DNA of 64,000 bases from Micromonospora qiuiae. Its GTDB lineage: Bacteria > Actinomycetota > Actinomycetes > Mycobacteriales > Micromonosporaceae. The notes under the pieces are model-generated. The model was not told where the DNA came from. It did not search any database and saw nothing but the letters and a program-made list of their open reading frames with translations. Positions 1-8,426 of this stretch are shown here, one piece after another (position 1 is the first letter of the stretch; each line of letters opens with the position of its first letter). Both the position numbers and the translations under genes were made by a program. Location: NCBI RefSeq assembly GCF_016863555.1, contig NZ_BOPC01000030.1:58628-122627 (forward strand), in the 5' to 3' direction.

Positions 1-1248
1 GAAGTCGGTCTTGAAGCAGTCGACCCCCATGTCGAGCAGCGTCTTGAGTTTGCCGGCGTACCATGCGACGGCTTCCGGGTTGGTGAAGTCGACCAGCGCC
101 ATCCCGGCCTGCCACTTGTCCCACTGCCAGATCGAGCCGTCCGGGTTGCGGACCAGGTAGCCGGCCTGCCGCCCCTCCTCGAACAGGTACGACCGTTGGG
201 CGATGTACGGGTTGATCCAGACACAGACCTTCAGCCCACGCTCGTGCAGCCGGCGCAGCATCCCCTCCGGATCGGGGAACGTCGCCGGATCCCAGATGAA
301 GTCGACCCAGTGGAACTGGCGCATCCAGAAGCAGTCGAAGTGGAACACCGACAGCGGCAGGTCCCGTTCGGCCATCCCGTCGATGAACTCGGTGACCGTC
401 TTCTCGTCGTACGAGGTGGTGAACGAGGTGGACAGCCACAGCCCGTACGACCAGGCGGGCACCCGGGCCGGGCGGCCGGTCAGCGCGGTGTACCGGCGCA
501 GCACGTCCTTCGGGGTGGGCCCGTCGATCAGGTGGTAGGTCAGCGACTGCCCCGGCACGCTGAACTGGGTTTGCGACACCACCTCCGAGCCCACCTCGAA
601 CGACACGTGCTCCGGATGGTCGACGAAGACCCCGTACCCGGCGCTGCTGAGGTAGAACGGCACGTTCTTGTACGCCTGCTCGCTGGCCGTGCCGCCGTCG
701 GCGTTCCAGATGTCGACGGTCTGGCCGTTCTTGACGTACGCCCCGAAGCGCTCGCCCAGCCCGTAGATCGTCTCGCCGACGCCGAGCGCCAGCCGGTCGT
801 GCACGTACTTGCGGCCCTCGGCGTCGGTGACCACGCCGATGCTGCGTTCGGTGGACGAGGTGACCAGCCGGTCGCCGCGTAGGAAGTCGACCCGCCACGG
901 CCCGGTCAGCGCGACCCGGGCGGTCAGCTCGCCGGTGGTCAGCCGGGCACTGAGCCCGGTGATCTCCACCTGCACGGGATGGTCGGCGCTCTCGGTGAGG
1001 GCGAAGCGGGGCTGCTTGGGCAGCCCACCGGAGTGGTGGCCGATGGTCACCCCGATCACGCCGGGCGCGGGGGAGGAGAACCGCACCGTGACGACCGGCC
1101 GGTTGAGGGTGTCGCCGCGCCCGGTGATTTTTCCGATCGGCGCGAACACGGTGAAGGCCCGCTCGTCCGGCTCGATCGACTCGACCGCGCCGGGCCGCAG
1201 CACGGTGACGCCGGGACGCAATTGCCAGTATCCGTCGGTGAACTTCAC
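1..1248 (-). CDS. GH31 family alpha-xylosidase-type glycosidase, 3' part outside window
   Basis: 416 residues are visible and the reading frame runs off the left edge. The protein resembles YicI/XylS-type GH31 enzymes, which release alpha-xylose from xyloglucan oligosaccharides such as isoprimeverose. An N-terminal beta-sandwich (about residues 1-220, with the GLGERFG motif) is followed by the start of the TIM barrel, including FHFDCFW and the VDCFKTDF segment. The Asp in KTDF is the expected nucleophile and is the second-last visible residue. The start is GTG inside a GTGA overlap with the upstream permease stop, so translation is probably coupled. There is no signal peptide, so it acts in the cytoplasm on imported oligosaccharide. 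It is the last visible gene of a LacI-binding protein-permease-permease operon. Alpha-glucosidase activity cannot be excluded. Confidence 0.9.
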   Translation of the reverse strand, partial: MKFTDGYWQLRPGVTVLRPGAVESIEPDERAFTVFAPIGKITGRGDTLNRPVVTVRFSSPAPGVIGVTIGHHSGGLPKQPRFALTESADHPVQVEITGLSARLTTGELTARVALTGPWRVDFLRGDRLVTSSTERSIGVVTDAEGRKYVHDRLALGVGETIYGLGERFGAYVKNGQTVDIWNADGGTASEQAYKNVPFYLSSAGYGVFVDHPEHVSFEVGSEVVSQTQFSVPGQSLTYHLIDGPTPKDVLRRYTALTGRPARVPAWSYGLWLSTSFTTSYDEKTVTEFIDGMAERDLPLSVFHFDCFWMRQFHWVDFIWDPATFPDPEGMLRRLHERGLKVCVWINPYIAQRSYLFEEGRQAGYLVRNPDGSIWQWDKWQAGMALVDFTNPEAVAWYAGKLKTLLDMGVDCFKTDF

Positions 1249-2120
1249 TTGTCGGCTCCTGCCGTGATGCCCCGGGCGAGGGTGCGCTGAAAGATGAGGA
1301 AGAACAGGATCGTGGGGAGGAGGCTGAGCAACGCCCCGGCGTTGGTGGTGGGGGCGTCCATCAACCGGTCCCCCTGCAATGTGGCGATCGCGACCGGCAC
1401 CGTCTGGGTCTGGTTGTCGATGAGCATGACCAGGGGAATGAGGAACTCGTTCCAGGTCCAGATGAAGAAGAACACCAGCAGCACCGCGATGGTGGGCCGC
1501 ACGTTGGGCAGCACCACCCGCCACAGGATCCGCCACTTGCCCGCCCCGTCCAGGGCAGCGGCCTCCAGCAGCGCCCGGGGGAACGTGCCGAGCACCGAGG
1601 CGAGCAGGTAGGTGCCGAAGGCGGCCTGGATGACGGTGAAAATAATGATCACCGCAAGGCGGCTGTTGTAGAGACCGGCCTCCTTGGCGAAGTGGTAGAG
1701 CGGGTAGACCAGCGCCTCCTGCGGCAGCATGTTGGCCAGCAGGAAGAGACCGATGATCCAGAGCCGGCCGCGGACCCGGCCGATGCCCAGGGCGTACGCG
1801 CTGAGCAGTGAGACGACCACGGCCAGGACCGCGACCGAGCCGGAGATGACGATCGAGTTCCACAGCTTGACCGGGAAGTCGACCTGTTCCCAGTACGTCC
1901 GCAACCCGCCGGTGTAGAGCTCGGTCGGCCAGCTCAGCGGGCCGTTGGTCGAGTAGTCGCCGGGCGACTTGAAGGCGTTGATCAGCATGAACGCGAACGG
2001 CACCAGCATGGCCAGCGCGGCGGCGCCGACCAGCACGAGCACGAGCCAGCGGCCGACGCCGCGGTGGTGCCGATCGGCCGGTCGTCGGGTGGGACGGACC
2101 GGGGCGAGTGTGCTGGCCAT
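1245..2120 (-). CDS. Sugar ABC transporter permease, MalG/UgpE type
   Basis: 291 residues with six predicted membrane segments and the cytoplasmic EAA loop (LLEAAALDGAGKWRILWRVV, about residues 185-204), the docking site for the ATPase in carbohydrate importers of the CUT1 class. It pairs with the MalF-type permease immediately upstream: that gene's last base is next to this gene's start, and this gene's stop overlaps the GH31 start. No ATPase gene is present in the operon, which is normal for actinobacterial CUT1 systems that share an MsiK/SugC-type ATPase; a candidate is encoded at 31.1-32.3 kb. The substrate is inferred from the GH31 partner to be an alpha-xylosylated oligosaccharide. Confidence 0.92.
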   Translation of the reverse strand: MASTLAPVRPTRRPADRHHRGVGRWLVLVLVGAAALAMLVPFAFMLINAFKSPGDYSTNGPLSWPTELYTGGLRTYWEQVDFPVKLWNSIVISGSVAVLAVVVSLLSAYALGIGRVRGRLWIIGLFLLANMLPQEALVYPLYHFAKEAGLYNSRLAVIIIFTVIQAAFGTYLLASVLGTFPRALLEAAALDGAGKWRILWRVVLPNVRPTIAVLLVFFFIWTWNEFLIPLVMLIDNQTQTVPVAIATLQGDRLMDAPTTNAGALLSLLPTILFFLIFQRTLARGITAGADK

Positions 2121-3098
2121 CTACAGCGCCCCGTCCCGTTGTTCGGCCCGGTTCTGGGCGCGGATGAACAGCACCGCCACCACGACGATGATCAACGTCA
2201 GCACCATCGAGATCGCCGAGCCGTAGCCGACGTTCAGCCGCTTGAAGAAGGTGAAGTAGGCGAAGTAGGACGGCACGTTGGTGGCGTTCTCCGGTCCGCC
2301 CCGCGTCAGCGCGTAGATCGGCCCGAACACCTTCATCGCCGCGATGGTGCAGGTGAGCCCGACCACGAACGTCTCCGGCCGGATCTGCGCCAGGGTGATC
2401 GCCCGGAACCGCCGCCACCAGCCGGCGCCGTCGATCTCCGCCGCCTCGTACAGCTCGGGGTTCACCCGTTCCAACGCGGCCATGAAGACGACCACGGGGT
2501 AGCCGATCTGCACCCAGATCATCACGGCCATCACCACAGGCAGCGCGCTGCCCGGGTCGCCCAGCCAGTCGTGGCGCAGCGCACCGAGCCCGACCGCGTC
2601 GAGCAGCCCGTTGAGCGCGCCGTCCGGCCGCAGGATCCAACCCCAGACGATGCCGGCGACCACGACCGGAAGGACCTGCGGCAGGTAAAAGGCGGCCCGC
2701 AGCGCGGCGGCGGTGCGGGGGCGGAACCTGCGTCCGATGGTGTCGAAGAGGACCGCGGCGAGCACCAGCCCGACCAGGGTGGGAACCACCACCATCGCGA
2801 CGATCATCGCGACGGTGTTGCGGAACGACGTCCAGAAGACCTCGTCGGTCAGCAGGTGCCGGTAGTTCTCCAGCCCGATGAAGCGGGGCTCGCCGACGCC
2901 GGACCACCTGGTCAGCGACAGGTAGCCGGTGTAGAGCAGCGGACCGCCGATGACGAGCAGGAAGAGCACCGCGCCGGGCAGCAGGAACAGCCAGTACGCG
3001 GCGTCGGGGCGGGACGGCCGGCGCTTCGCCGTGGCCGTCGGGGACGGGGGTGACGTGGCCGCCGGTCGGCGGGCGGCGACGGTGTCAGGCACTGCCAT
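2121..3098 (-). CDS. Sugar ABC transporter permease, MalF/UgpA type
   Basis: 325 residues. A Pro/Ala/Arg-rich cytoplasmic tail of about 30 residues precedes six membrane segments; the first begins near AAYWLFLLPGAVLFLLV. The EAA loop is ELYEAAEIDGAGWWRRFRAI (about residues 210-230). It forms the heterodimeric channel with the downstream MalG-type permease, with no spacer between the two genes, and is fed by the lipoprotein encoded 67 bases upstream. The family is clear; the exact sugar is not shown by the sequence. Confidence 0.92.
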   Translation of the reverse strand: MAVPDTVAARRPAATSPPSPTATAKRRPSRPDAAYWLFLLPGAVLFLLVIGGPLLYTGYLSLTRWSGVGEPRFIGLENYRHLLTDEVFWTSFRNTVAMIVAMVVVPTLVGLVLAAVLFDTIGRRFRPRTAAALRAAFYLPQVLPVVVAGIVWGWILRPDGALNGLLDAVGLGALRHDWLGDPGSALPVVMAVMIWVQIGYPVVVFMAALERVNPELYEAAEIDGAGWWRRFRAITLAQIRPETFVVGLTCTIAAMKVFGPIYALTRGGPENATNVPSYFAYFTFFKRLNVGYGSAISMVLTLIIVVVAVLFIRAQNRAEQRDGAL

Positions 3099-3165
3099 GG
3101 GGGTCCTTCCACGCCTGGGGGCGGGCGTACCGGTGTGCCGGTCGCGCGCCCACCTCGGCCGCCGC

Positions 3166-4461
3166 TCAGTCGCGCTTGATCTCCGCGACGCCGTCGTGGT
3201 AAGGCTTGGCGATCGCGTCGAGGACCTCCTCGGGCGACCTGGACTGGTTGATCAGGCCCTGGAAGCCGGAGACCAACACGTCGTAGTAGCCGGGCACCGG
3301 CCAGTCCGGGTAGAACGCCAGGCCGTCCTGGGAGCTGACGGTGTTGAAGTTCTCGATCAGCTTGCGGTCCTTCTCGTCGCTGATCGTGGCCGGGTCGCCG
3401 GCGACCGGCACACCGCCGTTGTTGCCGATCAGCGCCTGGATCTCCGGACGCATGGTGATGTCGATGAAGTCGTACGCCAGGCTCTTGGCCTTGCTGGTCT
3501 CCGGGACCACCCAGAGGTTGCCGGACGAGCCGGCGTGCAGGGTGTTGCCGGGGAAGAGGAAGCTGTCCCAGTCGTAGCTGATCTCGCTCTTGAAGCGGCC
3601 GTACCACCAACTGCCCGAGATGATCATCGGCACCTTGCCGGAGATGAAGGCGGTCCCCATGTCCTCGGCCTTCAGGCCGGCGGAGTCTTTGGCCAGGTAA
3701 CCCTTGCGCACCCACTCGGCGAATGCCTCGGCGCCGTAGCGCAGCGGGTCGGCCCGGAAGTCGACCGGGTTGGTGTAGAGCTGGTAGGCGTTGACGAAGT
3801 CGCGGTCGGCCCGGGAGAGCGCGAGCTGGTAGAAAAGCTGACCGGCCGGATACTCGGCGCCGGACATGCCCAGCGGCGTCACGCCCTTGGCGACGAAGGT
3901 GTCCATTGCGGCGGTCAGCTCGGCCAGCGTGGTCGGGACGCTCACTCCGTGCTCGGCGAAGAGTTCCTTGTTGTAGTAGACCATCACGTACTCGCCGTAG
4001 TTCGGTACGCCGTACCAGTTGCCGGAGCCCATCACGCCGTTGTCGTACCGCGCGGTGGTCTGGAGGCTGGGGCTCAGCGCCTTGTCCCAGCCGCGCCTGG
4101 TCGCCTCCTCGGTGAGGTTGGTCAGCAGGCCCTGCGAGGAGAGCAGGCCGGCGGTGGCGTTGCCCTTGTTGTACTCCATCACGTCCGGGCCCTCGGACGA
4201 GTTGATGATCATGCCGGCGTTCTGCTGGATCTGCTCGAACGCCTTGCGCTCGAAGCGCACCTCGACCCCGGGATGCTCATCCTTGAAGATCTCGATCGCC
4301 CGGTCCCAGGCGACCCCCATCGCGCTGTTCGCGCTCTCGTAATGCCAGAGCTTGAGGACTCCTGCGGCACTGTCGTCCCCGTTGCCACCGCAGGCGGCCA
4401 GGCCGGTGGCCGTGAGCGCGGCGACCGTGGTCACCACGGCTACTCTGCGAAAATGTCGCAT
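3166..4461 (-). CDS. Extracellular sugar-binding lipoprotein (CUT1 family)
   Basis: 431 residues. The N-terminus has Arg residues, a hydrophobic stretch and the lipobox LAAC, so the mature protein should be tethered by lipid to the outer face of the membrane. The rest is a family 1 solute-binding fold (LKLWHYESANSAMGVAWDRA at the start, EFAEWVRKGYL and MIISGSWWYGRF later). It delivers sugar to the two permeases encoded just downstream. The regulator gene ends 36 bases upstream on the same strand, so the cluster is likely one transcript. The GH31 partner suggests a xyloglucan-derived ligand; this is inference from context only. Confidence 0.92.
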   Translation of the reverse strand: MRHFRRVAVVTTVAALTATGLAACGGNGDDSAAGVLKLWHYESANSAMGVAWDRAIEIFKDEHPGVEVRFERKAFEQIQQNAGMIINSSEGPDVMEYNKGNATAGLLSSQGLLTNLTEEATRRGWDKALSPSLQTTARYDNGVMGSGNWYGVPNYGEYVMVYYNKELFAEHGVSVPTTLAELTAAMDTFVAKGVTPLGMSGAEYPAGQLFYQLALSRADRDFVNAYQLYTNPVDFRADPLRYGAEAFAEWVRKGYLAKDSAGLKAEDMGTAFISGKVPMIISGSWWYGRFKSEISYDWDSFLFPGNTLHAGSSGNLWVVPETSKAKSLAYDFIDITMRPEIQALIGNNGGVPVAGDPATISDEKDRKLIENFNTVSSQDGLAFYPDWPVPGYYDVLVSGFQGLINQSRSPEEVLDAIAKPYHDGVAEIKRD

Positions 4462-4497
4462 TGCTAGTCTCCCTGACGAGTATCGAGCCGGTACTCC

Positions 4498-5568
4498 TTA
4501 CGCCCGTCGCCGCGTGGCAGCGCGGCGACGGGCGGCTTCGGTGGGCTTGCCTTCCGTACGCGGTGGACCGCTGGATCCACGGACCTCCAGCGCGCACGGC
4601 ATCAGTTGCTGGTTGATCTGGCCGTCGCCGGCGTCGACGTGCCGTAGCAGCGTCTCGATGGCGATCCGGCCCACCGCCGAGCCGGGCGAGCTCATCGCGG
4701 TCAGCGCCGGCGTGGCCAGCTCGGCGACCTGGGGCGAGGTGACCATCGAGACGACCGAGACGTCGTCGGGAACGCTCCGGCCACGGGTGGCCAACTCGCC
4801 GAGCAGACCGAAGACGGCGCTCTCGTTCATCGCCAGGATCGCGGTCAGATCGGGCGCCCGGCGCAGGGCGGTGGCCAGCGCCGCCCGGCCACCGGCCGCG
4901 CTGTCCTCGGCGGGGATCATCAGCGGCTCCAGCCCGTGCCCGGTCATCGCGGCGGTGAACGCGTCCCGGGTGCGCAGGGCCGGACCGTACCCCTCGGCGA
5001 GGGTGTCGGCGGAGTGGTTGACGTAGACGATCCGGCGGTGGCCGAGGTCGACCAGGTGGCCGACGGCCGCCCGGACGGTCTGGTCGAAGTCGATGTCCAC
5101 GTACGACAGGCCGTCTGTGTCGGCGGTGCGACCGATCAGCACCAGCGGCACGCCGAGTTCCCGCAGCACGTCCACCCGCGGATCGTGCAGCTGCACCTCC
5201 ATCAGCAACGCGCCGTCGAGCATCCGTTGGCTGGCCAGCCGGCGCAGCTCGTCGAGGTCGCCGACGCCGATCGGGGAGAGCATCAGGTGGTAGCCGGCGG
5301 CGCTGGCGGCGGCCGCCGCGCCGGTGACGAAGGCGGTTTCGGTGGCACCGAGGCCCCGCTCGTCCATGGGCAGCAGCAACCCGAGGATCCGGCTACGCCG
5401 GCTGGCCAGCCCACGTGCCATGGCGTTCGGCTGATAGTCCAGCTCCGCCATGGCGGCGAGGACCTTGGCCCGGGTGGCCTGGGAGATCGGACGGGCACCA
5501 GTGAGCGCGTACGACACGGTGCTGACCGAGACCCGGGCGAGGCGGGCGACGTCCTGCATGGTGGCCAT
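4498..5568 (-). CDS. LacI family transcriptional regulator
   Basis: 356 residues from the ATG at 5568, chosen because AGGGAGGTGCCG lies directly in front of it; an upstream in-frame start would add five residues with no ribosome site. The N-terminal helix-turn-helix reads MQDVARLARVSVSTVSYALT and is followed by the hinge (NAMARGLASRRS) and a periplasmic-binding-protein-like effector domain. It is first in the operon with the sugar importer and GH31 enzyme and probably represses it until the imported sugar binds. A strong inverted repeat lies just upstream of its start, consistent with autoregulation. Confidence 0.93.
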   Translation of the reverse strand: MATMQDVARLARVSVSTVSYALTGARPISQATRAKVLAAMAELDYQPNAMARGLASRRSRILGLLLPMDERGLGATETAFVTGAAAAASAAGYHLMLSPIGVGDLDELRRLASQRMLDGALLMEVQLHDPRVDVLRELGVPLVLIGRTADTDGLSYVDIDFDQTVRAAVGHLVDLGHRRIVYVNHSADTLAEGYGPALRTRDAFTAAMTGHGLEPLMIPAEDSAAGGRAALATALRRAPDLTAILAMNESAVFGLLGELATRGRSVPDDVSVVSMVTSPQVAELATPALTAMSSPGSAVGRIAIETLLRHVDAGDGQINQQLMPCALEVRGSSGPPRTEGKPTEAARRRAATRRRA

Positions 5569-5590
5569 CGGCACCTCCCTCACCGCGGCT

Positions 5591-5623
5591 CAGTCGAAGC
5601 GTTTCGACTAACCGCTTCGACTG
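5591..5623. promoter_or_regulatory. Composite LacI-type operator upstream of the GH31 operon
   Basis: CAGTCGAAGCG (5591-5601) and CGCTTCGACTG (5613-5623) are perfect inverted repeats separated by 11 bases. Nested within is a second near-palindrome with a central CG, AGTCGAAGCGTTTCGACT (5592-5609), which has the typical shape of LacI-family operators. The site lies 23 to 55 bases upstream of the regulator's ATG. Assignment to this LacI protein is inference from position. Confidence 0.75.
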
Positions 5624-5680
5624 GGAAGGTAGGCCACGTATCACACCCACGTCAACACCCCCACCCCCGCTACTCCCCGC

Positions 5681-5750
5681 CGATCTTGCACTTTCGGTCG
5701 CCGTAATGCCGCCCTTGCGCCCTTTTGTCCCGACCAAAAGTGCATGATCG
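5681..5750. repeat. Imperfect inverted repeat (REP-like hairpin)
   Basis: CGATCTTGCACTTTCGGTCG (5681-5700) and CGACCAAAAGTGCATGATCG (5731-5750) pair with two mismatches in 20 bases around a 30-base loop. It sits between the 5' end of the LacI operon and the 3' end of the YdjM-type gene. It could be a terminator or a dispersed intergenic hairpin. No T-tract follows on either side. Confidence 0.6.
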
Positions 5751-5789
5751 ACGAGGCGAGCGGGTGGGGCGTGCGGGAGGGGGTGGGGG

Positions 5790-6599
5790 TTAGAGGGTGA
5801 GGTCTAGTTTTTGGAGTAGGGAGGGGGCGACGAGGCCGATGGCGGCCAGCACTGAGACGACGGTGAGCGCGGAGCGGACGAAGACGACCTCGGTCCGCCC
5901 GCCGGCCCGCAGCGCGATCTTGTCGGGCAGGCTGATCGGCGTCCACATCCGGCGTTTGATCGGAATCGGCCAGAGAATCGGTACGCCAGCCCGGGTGATC
6001 ATGTCGCCGATGATGTGCACGAAGCAGCCCACCCCGACCGCCAGACCGATCATCGGATAGCCGCGATCGCCGGGAAGGTTGGCGGCGGTGAAGACAGCCG
6101 CGCCGGCCGAGACCAGCGTGACGATGAGCCAGCCCGCGCGCTCGGCCCACTTGTCGAACAGACCGCGCAGGGCCAAGCCGATCATGAAGAACAGGATGCC
6201 TATCACCGCCCACTTGCCGTACCGGGCACACAGGCTGGTGGTGCCCCAGCCCACCAGCACGGTGAACGGGATGGTGTGGGTCAGCGTCCGATGCCCGTTG
6301 TTGCGCTTCGGGTCGCGGCTGAGCTTGGTGGCGTAGTAGACACCCAGCGAAATCTTCTCCACCACTTCGGCGATGAACAGCGAGAAGACGCCGAAGGTGC
6401 GGGCCACGGTCGCGCCGCCCCGGTTGCGGGTCACCTTGCCGGACAGGTCGAGGTCGGGCAGCAGCGCCCCACCGGCGCAGACGGCGGTGCCGACAGCCAG
6501 CGCCAGCGGCGACTGCTCGTAGTCGTAGAAGTGCTGTAGCGCCCAGGACCCGCTCAGCCACACCGCCGCGCCGGACAGCGCGTGCGACGGTCCCATCAT
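5790..6599 (-). CDS. YdjM/DUF457 family membrane-bound metal-dependent hydrolase
   Basis: 269 residues. The N-terminus GPSHALSGAA, the LLPDLD segment (about residue 50) and GHRTLTHT (about residue 100) carry the His/Asp residues characteristic of DUF457 proteins. Several hydrophobic segments follow and a further conserved His lies in FVHIIGDMI. The family is assigned as putative membrane metallohydrolases; in E. coli ydjM belongs to the SOS regulon, but the molecular function is not established. It is a single gene on the minus strand with a short palindrome upstream. Two adjacent ATG codons are possible starts. Confidence 0.85.
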   Translation of the reverse strand: MMGPSHALSGAAVWLSGSWALQHFYDYEQSPLALAVGTAVCAGGALLPDLDLSGKVTRNRGGATVARTFGVFSLFIAEVVEKISLGVYYATKLSRDPKRNNGHRTLTHTIPFTVLVGWGTTSLCARYGKWAVIGILFFMIGLALRGLFDKWAERAGWLIVTLVSAGAAVFTAANLPGDRGYPMIGLAVGVGCFVHIIGDMITRAGVPILWPIPIKRRMWTPISLPDKIALRAGGRTEVVFVRSALTVVSVLAAIGLVAPSLLQKLDLTL

Positions 6600-6633
6600 C
6601 TCGGCTCGCCCTCCCCAGGGATCTTGAGCGCCA

Positions 6634-6651
6634 AACTACGTCACTGTAGTT
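6634..6651. promoter_or_regulatory. Short inverted repeat upstream of the YdjM-type gene
   Basis: AACTAC-GTCACT-GTAGTT is a perfect 6+6 inverted repeat about 35 bases upstream of the gene start. It does not resemble the actinobacterial SOS box, so I would not call it a LexA site. The rest of the 300-base gap to the next gene holds no recognisable coding region. Confidence 0.4.
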
Positions 6652-6862
6652 CGTCGCGGGTCGCAGGGGACCCCCGGGATCATCCACAACGGACGGAGCC
6701 GGGGCGCGGTCGGCGGACCGGGCCGATCAGCAGGAAGTATGTCAGCGCGAGGCCGTCGTGTTGGCTGCTCTGTCGGCCATGGGACGCGACTGAAGCTGTC
6801 GGTGCCGCGCGGTACGCTCCACCGGGTCGGCTCCCCGATCCCCGACCGGTGGAAGGCGCGGA

Positions 6863-6888
6863 GCAGCCCGTCGAACGTGTCGGGCTGC
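6863..6888 (-). terminator. Hairpin downstream of the DUF1707 gene
   Basis: GCAGCCCG (6863-6870) and CGGGCTGC (6881-6888) form an 8-base-pair stem with a 10-base loop, 15 bases beyond the stop codon of the DUF1707 gene on the minus strand. There is no T-run, as is common for high-GC actinobacterial terminators. Confidence 0.5.
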
Positions 6889-6902
6889 GCTGACCCGGCT
6901 CG

Positions 6903-7487
6903 TCACCACCAACGCTTACGCGGCGGGCGGACGGTCACATCGCCGAAGACGGCGCGGCAGCGCACCTCGATGACCGGGGCACCGGGGGCGACCGTGCCGC
7001 TCAGCTTGGATTTCTTGCTGCCGAAGATCGCGCTGCCGGTGAGCCGGACGTCCGTGCCCTCGGGCACCACGATCGTGACGTTGCCGAAAATCGCGTCCGC
7101 GTCGACCGTGATCGTCTGCCGGGGCATCCGGGTCTCGTGCAGTTCGATCCGGCAGTCGCCGAAGATCGCGCGGGCCTCGATGTGTTCCGGCGCCGGCCAG
7201 GCCCCCTTGCGTACCTCGTTGCCGAAGACGGCCAGGAGTTTCTCCGACGCCGGGGCCAGCGCGGCGGCCGGGCGTGCGGGTGACCGGCCGGGCGCGTCCG
7301 GCAGGTCCGTGGTCAGCCGGGCCAGTTCGCCGCGGGTCTGCGCGGCGTGCGCAGCGCCCGCCCGTTCGGTGTACTCGTCGAGGGTGAGCCGGCCCTCGGC
7401 GGTGGCCTTGCCTAGTAGCTCGACGACCTCCTCCCGCTCCCGGTCGGAGACGCGTAGCCGGTCGTCGTCGTGCCGTTCCCGTTCCAT
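6903..7487 (-). CDS. DUF1707 domain protein with LiaF-like C-terminal domain
   Basis: 194 residues from the ATG at 7487. Residues 1-60 (RVSDREREEVVELLGKATAE then GRLTLDEYTERAGAAHAA) match the DUF1707 SHOCT-like domain common in actinobacteria. The C-terminal half has the right-handed repeat pattern of the cell-wall-active antibiotic response (LiaF/DUF2154) family: AIFGDCRIEL, AIFGNVTIVVPEGTDV, AIFGSKK, AVFGDVTV. These proteins are presumed envelope-stress or membrane-associated factors without known enzymatic activity. An in-frame extension upstream to 7580 lacks the family's sequence and was not used. Confidence 0.85.
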   Translation of the reverse strand: MERERHDDDRLRVSDREREEVVELLGKATAEGRLTLDEYTERAGAAHAAQTRGELARLTTDLPDAPGRSPARPAAALAPASEKLLAVFGNEVRKGAWPAPEHIEARAIFGDCRIELHETRMPRQTITVDADAIFGNVTIVVPEGTDVRLTGSAIFGSKKSKLSGTVAPGAPVIEVRCRAVFGDVTVRPPRKRWW

Positions 7488-7586
7488 GGAGTTGAGGGTA
7501 ACGGCGTCCCGCGCGGCGGGTCGATCGTGGCCGATTCGAACTGAGAATGGGCCGACCCGTAGGGCCGGCCCATTCTGCACAGGACG

Positions 7587-8174
7587 TTACAGCGGCGGCA
7601 GATACGGAATGCTGAACTTCTCCCAGTCGCTGACAGTGCTGGCGCGGGCCTGGAGCGGAGCGTCGGTCTGACTGACTCTCGCGGTCACATAGCGGCCATT
7701 GGCCACCGACTGGATGTAGTGGTAGCCCGCAGGGTGACGCCGAATAATGAACTTCTCCCAGTCGCTGACCACATCCGAACGGGCCTGTAGAGGCGCATCG
7801 GTTTGGCTGAGCCTCGCGCTGACAAACTTGCCGTTGCTAGGTGACCGAATCGCGTAGTAGCCGGATCCGGCGTTGTAGAACTGGAACTCTTCCCAACTGC
7901 CCTCGGTGTTGGCGCGGGCCTGAAGTGGCGAGTCGGTCTGGCTGTGCCTGGCCGAGACGAACTTGTTGGCGCCATACGAGATGATCGCCGAGACTGACGC
8001 CACCGACACCTGATCGGTGCCGACGGAATCGATGTCCTTGGCCGTCCTCGCTGCGGCGGGTGCCGGTGCGAGGAGGAGCATGGTCAGCGCGAGGAGGCCA
8101 GCAAAGGCCCTGCGAATGGCGCGAAAATGGGGCCTGGTGGTGCGCGGTTGGCCGACCGGCCTGGCGTTAGCCAT
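7587..8174 (-). CDS. Secreted fascin-like beta-trefoil repeat protein
   Basis: 195 residues from the ATG at 8174, which has GGGGAG 4-9 bases upstream. Residues about 15-42 form a signal peptide ending in APAPAAA. The mature part holds three similar units of about 42 residues, each with KFVSAR/RYVTAR, then SQTD-PLQAR and a W-E-F/K-F motif, as in fascin-type beta-trefoils (actin-crosslinking-like fold). Such bacterial domains often bind carbohydrate and are usually attached to glycoside hydrolases; here the domain stands alone. It is probably a secreted lectin-like protein, but its ligand is not shown. Confidence 0.8.
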   Translation of the reverse strand: MANARPVGQPRTTRPHFRAIRRAFAGLLALTMLLLAPAPAAARTAKDIDSVGTDQVSVASVSAIISYGANKFVSARHSQTDSPLQARANTEGSWEEFQFYNAGSGYYAIRSPSNGKFVSARLSQTDAPLQARSDVVSDWEKFIIRRHPAGYHYIQSVANGRYVTARVSQTDAPLQARASTVSDWEKFSIPYLPPL

Positions 8175-8426
8175 ATGTCTCCCCGAATTTGGCTGGATAG
8201 ATCCCGGAATGTCGCCGGAAATGCGACTGACTCGGCCTGGAACATGCGTGCGGCGAGGGATTACCGCAAGCATGACCCAGAAACGCGGCAGCGAGCCGAC
8301 GGGCTCCCTCCGACCTTCCTCGTTGCCCCGTTTCAACGAGTCGCCATCATCCTGCCCAGAGACCTCTGGGCGCGCAAGATGATTTAAATCTGGCGGCGTG
8401 AACGGTAACGCCCGGCCCGGCTACCG

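Noticed and set aside
6634..6651. LexA/SOS box for the YdjM-type gene.
   Set aside because: The palindrome AACTAC-N6-GTAGTT does not fit the actinobacterial SOS consensus (CGAAC-N4-GTTCG).
6775..6900. Possible SRP (4.5S-like) RNA, because of GGAAGG and AGCAGCC in a GC-rich stem-rich region.
   Set aside because: The conserved GGAAGG-x-AGCAG loop order is not kept and no closing long stem is seen; only a terminator-like hairpin is supported.
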